NCBI GenBank assembly: GCA_002429965.1
Contig: DJBG01000067.1
Location: 16,493-28,117 of the forward strand
Length of the DNA stretch: 11,625 bases
From: Hungatella sp. UBA5982
GTDB lineage: Bacteria > Bacillota > Clostridia > Lachnospirales > Lachnospiraceae
Reading direction: 5' to 3'
In this document: positions 1-6,527 of the stretch, piece after piece
Layout: each line of letters starts with the position of its first letter
How positions within the stretch are numbered: position 1 is the stretch's first letter
The notes under the pieces: generated by a model
Database searches by the model: none
What the model saw: only the letters and a program-made list of their open reading frames with translations
What the model was told of the DNA's origin: nothing
Made by a program: the position numbers and the translations under genes

Positions 1-104
1 GTTTCTTTTTGGGTTTCCCCGGTTCCTTTTGATGCGGAACAGCCGGTCATGGTACCTATTGCCATTGCTGCACAAAGCCCCAAAGCCAACACTCGTTTTC
101 TCAT
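1..104 (-). CDS. Lipoprotein N-terminus, probable ABC solute-binding protein (partial)
   Basis: Only the first 34 codons are inside the window; the gene runs off the left edge. The product begins MRKRVLALGLCAAMAIGTMTGCSASKG in short form: a basic start, a hydrophobic stretch of about 15 residues and a lipobox-like MTGC with Cys at residue 22. This is a lipoprotein signal peptide, so the protein should be anchored on the outer face of the membrane. A GGGAGG ribosome binding site (complement of 115-120) lies 10 bases before the ATG and fixes the start. A signal like this next to a YesM/YesN-type pair is typical of sugar-binding proteins of CUT1 importers, but no mature domain is visible, so that function is inference. 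It follows the regulator gene by 99 bases and may have its own promoter. Confidence 0.7.
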   Translation of the reverse strand, partial: MRKRVLALGLCAAMAIGTMTGCSASKGTGETQKE

Positions 105-133
105 TTCTGTAATACCTCCCTTGTTTTGATGAT

Positions 134-139
134 ATTATA
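134..139 (-). promoter_or_regulatory. Candidate -10 box before the left-edge lipoprotein gene
   Basis: On the minus strand the bases read TATAAT inside TGGTAATATAAT, about 30 bases before the lipoprotein ATG. The overlapping hexamer TAATAT has TG one base upstream, which fits an extended -10. No convincing -35 hexamer is seen at 16-18 bases upstream. This is weak evidence for separate transcription of the lipoprotein gene. Confidence 0.35.
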
Positions 140-168
140 TTACCATTTCAAAACAGCCTTCTCCATGA

Positions 169-194
169 GATATAGTTTGAAAACTTGATATATC
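169..194. repeat. Imperfect palindrome upstream of lipoprotein gene
   Basis: The plus strand reads GATAT AGTTT GA AAACT TGAT ATATC: two nested inverted-repeat pairs (AGTTT/AAACT and GATAT/ATATC) with a four-base bulge on one side. It lies just after the regulator stop codon and 30 to 55 bases upstream of the candidate -10 box, where an activator site would be placed. It is AT-rich with no T run after it, so it is a poor intrinsic terminator. Operator function is inference only. Confidence 0.35.
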
Positions 195-203
195 GTCAGG
201 TCT

Positions 204-551
204 TTATTTCCGGTACCCGCCCGGACTTACTTTGCACAGTTTTTTAAATACTCTGGTAAAATGCTCCACACTGTTATAGCCAACGCTCTGACTGATTTCA
301 TAAATCTTTAAATCCGTTGTCTCCATCAGCTCCCTTGCCTTTCGAATGCGGACCTCTGTTAAATAATTGCTGAAGGTCATCCCCTCTTCTTTCGTAAATT
401 TGGTGCTGAAATATTTTTCATTCAGCCCGATGAAACTTGCCACGCTTCCCAGTGTCAGCTCCGGATTGGCATAATTGTCCATAATGAACCGTTTTGCACG
501 GATCATCATATCCGCCTGCTTCCGGTCCGTATGGTGGTCATTATAATCCAT
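204..551 (-). CDS. AraC-type DNA-binding domain, 3' part of the split response regulator
   Basis: This stretch encodes a complete AraC/XylS-family DNA-binding domain with two helix-turn-helix units: the first around LGSVASFIGLNEKYFSTKF (fragment residues 35-53), the second around IYEISQSVGYNSVEHFTRVF (83-102). It ends with the family-typical VSPGGYRK. It is in the same frame as the receiver gene upstream, separated only by one TGA codon and nine sense codons (WLNNYFRWI). It is therefore the C-terminus of one regulator of about 517 residues, not an independent gene. The ATG at 551 has no ribosome binding site. The double ATG at 509-504 has a weak purine-rich stretch before it and could give a domain of about 100 residues. 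Whether this part is made in the cell is unknown. Confidence 0.75.
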   Translation of the reverse strand: MDYNDHHTDRKQADMMIRAKRFIMDNYANPELTLGSVASFIGLNEKYFSTKFTKEEGMTFSNYLTEVRIRKARELMETTDLKIYEISQSVGYNSVEHFTRVFKKLCKVSPGGYRK

Positions 552-578
552 AATCCAGCGGAAATAATTATTCAGCCA

Positions 579-581
579 TCA
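579..581 (-). other. In-frame TGA interrupting the response regulator
   Basis: The minus strand reads CTG GAA TGA TGG CTG AAT AAT, so the frame is open before and after the TGA and continues to the AraC domain without any shift. Reading through gives one unit at 204-1757 of 517 residues, the usual length of YesN-type regulators. One base change explains it, for example CGA or AGA (Arg) or TGG (Trp) to TGA. A real nonsense mutation, strain variation or a sequencing error are all possible. Confidence 0.9.
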
Positions 582-1757
582 TTCCAGGCTCCGCATTTCA
601 TCCAAGCGGCCGATTTTCTCATAATAATTGACCTCTTCTGCAAACAGGGCGCTGATATCATCGTGGTTATCCGAAAGCTGCCAGGCTATGCTGCAGATGA
701 GATGGAGGCAGACCTCTTTGGCTGCTTTTAATTCCATTTTGTAAAGTTCTGAAAAAAATCCTTTCTTTTCCGACCACACGGCCAACTCATCGCCTACCAT
801 CAGTCCCTTTAAAAGCTTTTCATAATCCTGCCCGGCCTGCCGGACCTGCTGGAAGGATACCACATCTTTTTCCCATGGATCGCAGATCTTCCCTTTTCCT
901 TTTAAGTACTTAAGCCTTAACTGCTCTCCTGCCTCTTCAAACCGGTTTAAGAAATCTTTTTTGCCATTCCCCTGCCTGCTGATCCCAGCGGAAACGGAGA
1001 GATTCATAAAATGCTTCCAGACATTGCATAACTGTTTACAGGCGGATACCGCATTTTCCCTATACTGCTCCGGATCGGTTATGCGGTACAGCAAACAATA
1101 GCGGGAAGGCGCCACTGCCCCAAGTATGCAGCGGGAAGCCACCCGGGGGATCTGCCCGGCCAGCTCTAACATGGGCTTTATCAGTTCTTCATCAAAATCC
1201 TCTCCAAAACGAGCCGATGCTTTATGGAAATCTTCTATTTCAAATTGCATCACCAGGTATTCCTGCTGAAAAAAAGTCTCCTCAAGGGACCGTCTTCCCA
1301 TGGCCATATCTACAAGAAGGACAGAATCCGGGACTTGTACCATCGGATTCTTCTCTCCTCCCTTTTCATTGCCGTGATCGTGAAAGACCTCTTCATCCAT
1401 ACGCTTCAGCATGGCTGCAAGGGTTTCTTCTGTTAGTCCGGTCTTTAATAAGTAGTCGCAGGCCCCCAGACGGAAGGCATCCCGGACCAGCTTGAAATCG
1501 TCATAACCGCTTAAAACCAGTACTGCCGGCATGGTTTTCAAACGGTTTAACTCCTCTAAGAGCCCGATCCCATCCATAACCGGCATTTTCATATCGGTGA
1601 TCACTAAATCCACCGGGTGATCCTTGATATATTCCAATGCCTGCTGGCCATGAATGGCATCCGCGGCAATCTGATACCCCAACTCTTCCCAGTTAATAAG
1701 GGAGTGCAGGGTGATCCGTACTATGGTATCGTCATCCACGATCAGGACTTTTCTCAT
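579..1757 (-). CDS. YesN-type response regulator, receiver and middle domains (cut off before the HTH)
   Basis: Partner of the kinase encoded just upstream. Residues 1-120 are a receiver domain: acidic pocket D8-D9-D10, phosphoacceptor D55 in LVITDMKMP, S83 in VLSGYDDF and K105 in DYLLK. Residues about 140-390 are the variable middle part of this family; LSVSAGIS (253-260) resembles the end of a degenerate GGDEF/cyclase-like fold, but no catalytic motif is seen. The frame ends at TGA 579-581 after 392 residues, and the expected AraC domain follows in the same frame. The start is the ATG of an ATGA overlap with the kinase stop, with AAGGAA upstream, so the two are translationally coupled. As it stands, the product could be phosphorylated but could not bind DNA. 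A single substitution or sequencing error is likely. Confidence 0.85.
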   Translation of the reverse strand: MRKVLIVDDDTIVRITLHSLINWEELGYQIAADAIHGQQALEYIKDHPVDLVITDMKMPVMDGIGLLEELNRLKTMPAVLVLSGYDDFKLVRDAFRLGACDYLLKTGLTEETLAAMLKRMDEEVFHDHGNEKGGEKNPMVQVPDSVLLVDMAMGRRSLEETFFQQEYLVMQFEIEDFHKASARFGEDFDEELIKPMLELAGQIPRVASRCILGAVAPSRYCLLYRITDPEQYRENAVSACKQLCNVWKHFMNLSVSAGISRQGNGKKDFLNRFEEAGEQLRLKYLKGKGKICDPWEKDVVSFQQVRQAGQDYEKLLKGLMVGDELAVWSEKKGFFSELYKMELKAAKEVCLHLICSIAWQLSDNHDDISALFAEEVNYYEKIGRLDEMRSLE

Positions 1758-3535
1758 GGTTTTTCAGGTTCCTTTCTTCTTATGGGAATGCGGATGGAGG
1801 TTCTTGTGAACCGGCCCTTTCCGCTTTCCATCTCAAATTCACAGCTTTCGCCATAATTAAGCTTAAGTCTGGTTTTTACATTGGTGATTCCGATACTTAC
1901 ATGATCCTTTTGCCCTTCCTTACCCTCTTCCCCATTCAGGATCCGGCTCATCTCTTCTTCAGACATACCCTTTCCGTTATCCCGGATCTCAAGGTACAGA
2001 AATCCATCTGCTTCACGAGCCGTCAGCCAGATGATCCCCATTTCATCCATCAGGCCGCTAAAGCCATGGACAATGGAATTTTCCACCACAGGCTGTAAAA
2101 TAAGTCGCGGGACCAGACAGGAAAGGCAGGATTCCTCTATTTCATATTTTATATCGAACCCGTCGGAATAACGGATTTTCATCAGATAGATAAAACTGTC
2201 TAAAACCTCCAGCTCCTCTTTTAACGGATAGAATCCCGTATTGCTCCGGAAGGAGCAGGATAATATTTTAATGAGCGCCTCCGCCATGCGGGCAATGGAC
2301 TCATACTTTGACATCTGTGCGATAAACCGGATAGAATTTAAGGAATTTACCAGAAAGTGAGGGTTGATCTGAGACTGCAGCGCCCTGATTTCCGCCTCAT
2401 GCTTTTTCTGCTGCTGTTCCTCATTTTCCTGTATCAGCTGCTTTAACCGTCTTGTCATACGGTTAAAGGAATGGATCATCAGATGCAGCTCTTCCTGCCC
2501 TTTTGGTTCCACATGAACCAGAAGATTTCCCTCTTCCACCTTTTTCATGCCCTCAACCGTATGATGGATGGGGTCAATGATGCTTTTTAAGAAATAGCTG
2601 GAAAAACGGTAAAACAGTGCAAACAGGAAGAGCGTAACCGCTACAATGACGGCTGCAGTCCTGTTAAAGCTTCTTGTAAGGGCTTCATAAGACACTACGC
2701 TGATGATCTTTAAGCCGGTCACCGGTTCTTCGGTCACCACTCCCATATACCGTCTGCCACTTGCCTGATACCGGAATTTTGGCTGTTCCAAAGAAATATT
2801 CCGGGGCAAAAGAGCCATCGTACCTTCTGCGTCAAAAATGACTTTTCCTGACTTGTCCGCAATCATGGTAGATCCAAGCATCCGTTCCTTATTATAATCT
2901 TTTATCAGCCCTCCGGTCCTGGATGAGACAAACAGCGCCGTCATCTCTATGACCCCGTCCCGGTCCACATCCATTCCGGGAGACAGGCCTGCGGCAATGG
3001 TCAGAGTATAGGCATTTTTTCTGGAATTAGTTACGCTGCGGTCATAAAAACCTACCTTTACCACGTTGGGTGCTGCCATAGCTTCCTGATACCAGGAGGA
3101 GGCCCTAAGTTCCTCTCTGCCCAGGGTAATATCATCCTTCATGTACGTATGGTCCCCGTCTTTCATATAAAATACGGCAGACAGGATGTCTTGCACCGGA
3201 ACCATGGCATAATGAAAGGATTCGGTCAGGATCTTCGTATAAAGGTATTTTTCAGCCACATCTTTTGTATTGGTTTTTGCAGCATTTTTTATGACTTCAT
3301 TGTCGTTTACATATACGAAATGGGATAAACGGAGTGATACATCCTTTACTTCGCCGCCCATAGTGGATGCGATGTTATCCTGGGCACGACGGATGTTGGA
3401 AACTGCGGAATCCACCATCATGGTACGGATAATGAGGATGGACAGTAAGATTATAAAAAGAATAGGAATCACGATGAGGGCGAAGAAGCTGTTATAATAA
3501 GAAGCCTTTAATTTCTGCTTTTTATTCATCCACAT
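1754..3535 (-). CDS. YesM-type sensor histidine kinase
   Basis: Membrane kinase of 593 residues that should sense an outside sugar signal and phosphorylate the regulator encoded next. In order: transmembrane segment about 15-37; extracellular part about 40-290, probably Cache-like; second transmembrane segment about 293-316; HAMP linker about 317-368; a charged helix; the His_kinase region with H393 in QINPHFLVNSLN; and an ATPase domain with the N-box PVVENSIVHG (N486), the G1 box DNGKGM (519-524) and SIGITNV (547-553). The NPHFL phosphosite and missing classical DHp domain are typical of the LytS/YesM class. The ATG at 3535 is chosen because GGAGG (complement of 3546-3550) lies 10 bases away; a second ATG six bases on is less well placed. 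It has its own promoter upstream. The ligand is unknown. Confidence 0.93.
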   Translation of the reverse strand: MWMNKKQKLKASYYNSFFALIVIPILFIILLSILIIRTMMVDSAVSNIRRAQDNIASTMGGEVKDVSLRLSHFVYVNDNEVIKNAAKTNTKDVAEKYLYTKILTESFHYAMVPVQDILSAVFYMKDGDHTYMKDDITLGREELRASSWYQEAMAAPNVVKVGFYDRSVTNSRKNAYTLTIAAGLSPGMDVDRDGVIEMTALFVSSRTGGLIKDYNKERMLGSTMIADKSGKVIFDAEGTMALLPRNISLEQPKFRYQASGRRYMGVVTEEPVTGLKIISVVSYEALTRSFNRTAAVIVAVTLFLFALFYRFSSYFLKSIIDPIHHTVEGMKKVEEGNLLVHVEPKGQEELHLMIHSFNRMTRRLKQLIQENEEQQQKKHEAEIRALQSQINPHFLVNSLNSIRFIAQMSKYESIARMAEALIKILSCSFRSNTGFYPLKEELEVLDSFIYLMKIRYSDGFDIKYEIEESCLSCLVPRLILQPVVENSIVHGFSGLMDEMGIIWLTAREADGFLYLEIRDNGKGMSEEEMSRILNGEEGKEGQKDHVSIGITNVKTRLKLNYGESCEFEMESGKGRFTRTSIRIPIRRKEPEKP

Positions 3536-3574
3536 CTTCTTACGCCCTCCTCGCTGTTACCTGTTTATGACTTT

Positions 3575-3603
3575 ATTATACAGCGGAAAAACTTTAAAAT
3601 CAA
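3575..3603 (-). promoter_or_regulatory. Sigma-A-type promoter for the two-component pair
   Basis: On the minus strand TTGATT (complement of 3598-3603) and TATAAT (complement of 3575-3580) are separated by exactly 17 bases. The -35 box begins 9 bases after the DUF2264 stop codon, and the ribosome binding site of the kinase follows about 25 bases downstream of the -10 box. The kinase and regulator genes can therefore be transcribed apart from the enzyme operon, though read-through from it is also likely because no terminator lies between. Confidence 0.7.
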
Positions 3604-3611
3604 TTATCATT

Positions 3612-5312
3612 CTACCGGATCATGCTTTCCACCTTTGTTTCCAGCCGGATGGTTTCCCCTTTTTTAATGCGATAGGAAACCGCGGGTATGGAAGCATTGG
3701 GATAAAGCACATTGGTATTGGGATCAGACTCTATTACCACCCCTGCTGCATCCGGACCTTCCCCGGATACCAAACACTCCTGTTCTCCAGAGGATACAAA
3801 TGCGCTCTTTTCCTCTGCCTTCTGCTCATAATTTTCCGTGAATTTTTCAACGGAAATGCCGCAGTCGTAGGCAGTGCAGTCGTACTGACTCTCAATTTCA
3901 TGGATCCTTAAATGACCGTACTCTTTGGGAATGATAGTAGATGTGACCATGATTCCCGGGAAGGGATGCCATCTGCTTATCACCCGGTCTTCCAAAACCT
4001 CATAGGAGTCACTGTATTTCCGGACAAATACAAAATCATCTCCGTCAATGACGAAGGCCAGGGAAGAATCCGGAGCATTTTCATGGAGGACGATCTGGCT
4101 TCTGGCAACGGAGAATCCAAACCGGGTGGAATAGGCAAATTTGGAGTATTTCTCCGGTACATGGCCGTGTCCGTATCTCTCACAAACTCCTGCCGGATAA
4201 GCCACTACATCTTTTCCGCGGCGGTGCATCACCATGTCCGCCTGTTTTAATATTTTTACTGGCTCAAGCTTTGGCAGCTCCTCTGTTTTTGCAGTCCAGA
4301 AGGGGTGCTCATCGGGCAGCCCCAGACACAAGAGGGTCTTCATCCCCCAGTAAGGGGAGCCCGGCGCATTGTAGCGTTCCGCCATGATTAAGTTGGGGTA
4401 TCCGTAACCAATGGTCAGCACGCCGTCACGGTCAAAGATCTTCTGCTTCGTCCACCAGTTTAGATGGCGTGATATGATTCCCTTTACAACTCCTGCCGGA
4501 ATATCCTCAAGTCCTGCAAACACATAAGCAGACCAGAAAGCTGCTTCTCCAAAACGGTAGGATAAGCTTCTTCCGTAAGGGAGAGCAGAACCGTTTTCAT
4601 CAAACCAGTATATAAAATCTCTGGCAAACCGCTTTGCCCGTTCCTTAAACAGCTGACACCGTTCCGGCTCTTCCTCTTCCATTGCCACCGCATACAAAAG
4701 CCCGTAATAATGAAGGGCAAAAGAAATATAATAATCCTTCTGACTGGAACCGCCATCCCGGTACCAGCCATCTCCAATGTAATAGCTTTCGATCTTTTCA
4801 AGGCCGGAAGCCAGCCGTTCTTCACTGTACCGGCAGCCCAGCTTTTGCAAAGCAACGTTCACCAGGATCATGAAAAACTGCCAGTTGCAGTCAGGAATAA
4901 TATATTCATTGATTTCATAAAGCCATTTTGCCAAATTCTGTTGTTCTTCCTCACTCAAGGGCTCCCATAATTTTTCCGGAGTGAAGATTAAGCCGCTTGC
5001 TATGGCCGCCATTTCCACAAACCGTTGGTCATAATCCTTAAAACCACCCCAGTATTCCGGATGAGAGGGATCGGTGCCGCTTGCAAGTCCGTTCCGGTAA
5101 ATCTCCTCAAACCCCTTGCCTCCTCCCAGCCACAAAGGTACCAGCGCCCACAAAGGCCTGGAAAAGGCTTCCATCTCTATGCTCACCTTGGGATATGTGA
5201 CACCGCTGTCTCCAAGGGAAAGCCTGGCGCACCCTTTGCTGTACAATGGCTTTAAAGGATTTAACACCTGGAACATCCATTGCTGGAAATCCTGTTTTGT
5301 TTCAAGTTTCAT
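3612..5312 (-). CDS. DUF2264 family protein, probable glycoside hydrolase
   Basis: A 566-residue protein recognised as DUF2264 (Pfam PF10022) from family-like segments: PLWALVPLWLGGG (53-65), DCNWQFFMILVNVAL (141-155), GWYRDGGSSQKDYYISFALHYYG (182-204), YWGMKTLLCLGLPDEHPFW (321-339) and GHVPEKYSKFAYSTRFGF (383-400). The first 340 residues are helix-rich, as in an alpha/alpha-barrel; the rest looks beta-rich. No signal peptide is seen, so it should act in the cytoplasm. From memory, this family overlaps CAZy family GH154, which contains beta-glucuronidases; that would suit the two uronate enzymes encoded before it, but activity is inferred. Catalytic residues are not assigned. AGAGG lies 9 bases before the ATG, and the gap from the GH88 gene is 33 bases, so it belongs to the same operon. 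Confidence 0.85.
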   Translation of the reverse strand: MKLETKQDFQQWMFQVLNPLKPLYSKGCARLSLGDSGVTYPKVSIEMEAFSRPLWALVPLWLGGGKGFEEIYRNGLASGTDPSHPEYWGGFKDYDQRFVEMAAIASGLIFTPEKLWEPLSEEEQQNLAKWLYEINEYIIPDCNWQFFMILVNVALQKLGCRYSEERLASGLEKIESYYIGDGWYRDGGSSQKDYYISFALHYYGLLYAVAMEEEEPERCQLFKERAKRFARDFIYWFDENGSALPYGRSLSYRFGEAAFWSAYVFAGLEDIPAGVVKGIISRHLNWWTKQKIFDRDGVLTIGYGYPNLIMAERYNAPGSPYWGMKTLLCLGLPDEHPFWTAKTEELPKLEPVKILKQADMVMHRRGKDVVAYPAGVCERYGHGHVPEKYSKFAYSTRFGFSVARSQIVLHENAPDSSLAFVIDGDDFVFVRKYSDSYEVLEDRVISRWHPFPGIMVTSTIIPKEYGHLRIHEIESQYDCTAYDCGISVEKFTENYEQKAEEKSAFVSSGEQECLVSGEGPDAAGVVIESDPNTNVLYPNASIPAVSYRIKKGETIRLETKVESMIR

Positions 5313-5328
5313 CTATATTCGCCTCTTT

Positions 5329-5342
5329 TCGAATTATTTCGA
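5329..5342. repeat. Small inverted repeat between GH88 and DUF2264 genes
   Basis: TCGAA TTAT TTCGA: a perfect 5-base-pair inverted repeat with a four-base loop, just upstream of the DUF2264 ribosome binding site. It is too weak for a terminator. It may be chance or a minor mRNA hairpin. Confidence 0.3.
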
Positions 5343-5345
5343 TTA

Positions 5346-6527
5346 TTACCAATATGGATTCCAATCCTTAGACAGCCTGGTGAGGGCCTCCATGTAGAAA
5401 TAATCTCCCCAGATGTTGCACTCATCCACCCCTTCCGGTGTGCAGGTATTGTAAGGGGACTTCTTGGAGTAGGTACTGTGAAGCACCAGCCCATTGGATT
5501 CCTCTAAATCCTTAACCGCATAATGTTCCACAACGGACTCCATGATCTTTTTTGCTATGGATATGCAGCAGGCAGCATCAGCTTCATTAAGGTACTTTGC
5601 CATCTCAAGCATTCCGCAGGCCGCAATGGAAGCAGAGGAAGAATCCCTGGGTTCTTCGGAGCCTTCACCAAATTCCAGATCCCAGTATGGCACCAGATCC
5701 GATGGAAGGTGCTCTAAGAAGTATCCTGTCACATGTTTAAAATCCTCAATGTATTCCGGCCGCCTTGTATACCGGTAGGCAAGGGCGCAGCCATAGATCC
5801 CCCAGGCCTGACCTCTGGCCCAGGCAGAGCCATCCTTATAGCCCTGGCAGGTAGCCCCATGATCCGGCTCTCCTGTCTCCATGTTCATGAAAAACGTATG
5901 CCAGGTGGAATAGTCCTCCCTTATGACATTTGCAATGGCAGTATGAATGTGTTTTTCAGCTATCTCACGGTATTTCTGATCTCCGGTTTCTTTCGTTGCC
6001 CAATATAATAAGGGGAGGTTTAAAAGACAGTCAATGATAAAGCGGTAATTCGACCGCTGGTTCATGGGCCCCCAGGCCTGGATAAACTCACCTACCGGCT
6101 GAAAACGGCTGATCAACTGGTCTGCCGCCTTGATTGCCGCTTCCTTTGCTCTTTCATCACCGACCAGCTTATAGGCAGCTACACAGGAAGGAGAATATAA
6201 AAACCCCATATCATGATGATCTACTTCCACCTTGCGGTCGATCCGGTCCAAAAAGCTTTTTGCCTGGATCTGTCCGGCTTTTTTCAGTTCCTCTGCATTG
6301 CTCCACTCGTAGGCCAGCCATATCTGTCCGGTCCAGAAACCGGTGGTCCAGTTTACATTGGGAGTGGGGTTATAAAATCCCTCCTCACTGTACGCTTTTT
6401 TAAAGGATTCCGTAAATTCTTTTAAATTATTTGTTACCTGCTTCACGGCAAAATCCATGGCTTCCCGGCACTTTGCCTCTGTCAGTTCTGGTTTTCCTCT
6501 AAGCAAAGCCTCCATCTGTTTGTTCAC
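5346..6527 (-). CDS. GH88 unsaturated glucuronyl hydrolase
   Basis: A 393-residue enzyme of glycoside hydrolase family 88, which removes 4,5-unsaturated uronic acid from the non-reducing end of oligosaccharides made by polysaccharide lyases. It works by hydrating the double bond. Family signatures: NVNWTTGFWTGQIWLAYE (57-74); HHDMGFLYSPS (104-114), where D106 matches the conserved Asp of Bacillus UGL (D88 there); YRFIIDCLLNLPLL (161-174), where D166 matches the second catalytic Asp (D149 there); and GYKDGSAWARGQAWGIYG (229-246). Length is normal for an alpha6/alpha6-barrel UGL, and there is no signal peptide, so it acts in the cytoplasm on imported sugars. The start is GTG at 6527, inside the end of the GH2 gene (29-base overlap). 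The ATG at 6515 is too far from the ribosome binding site. Sugar specificity cannot be read from sequence alone. Confidence 0.93.
   Translation of the reverse strand: MNKQMEALLRGKPELTEAKCREAMDFAVKQVTNNLKEFTESFKKAYSEEGFYNPTPNVNWTTGFWTGQIWLAYEWSNAEELKKAGQIQAKSFLDRIDRKVEVDHHDMGFLYSPSCVAAYKLVGDERAKEAAIKAADQLISRFQPVGEFIQAWGPMNQRSNYRFIIDCLLNLPLLYWATKETGDQKYREIAEKHIHTAIANVIREDYSTWHTFFMNMETGEPDHGATCQGYKDGSAWARGQAWGIYGCALAYRYTRRPEYIEDFKHVTGYFLEHLPSDLVPYWDLEFGEGSEEPRDSSSASIAACGMLEMAKYLNEADAACCISIAKKIMESVVEHYAVKDLEESNGLVLHSTYSKKSPYNTCTPEGVDECNIWGDYFYMEALTRLSKDWNPYW

Noticed and set aside
576..580. Overlapping restart ATGs at the TGA
   Set aside because: The ATG codon just after the TGA opens a frame of only three codons before TAA and is not in the frame of the AraC domain.
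579..581. TGA read as selenocysteine
   Set aside because: No stem-loop resembling a bacterial SECIS follows the codon, the position is in a linker and not a redox site, and regulators of this family do not use selenocysteine.
3567..3911. 114-codon plus-strand open frame starting in the kinase promoter
   Set aside because: Most of it is antisense to the DUF2264 gene, and no ribosome binding site or known domain is seen.
6100..6115. Catabolite-response-like motif TGAAAACGGCTGATCA
   Set aside because: It lies deep inside the GH88 coding region and mismatches the second half of the usual cre pattern, so it is probably chance.
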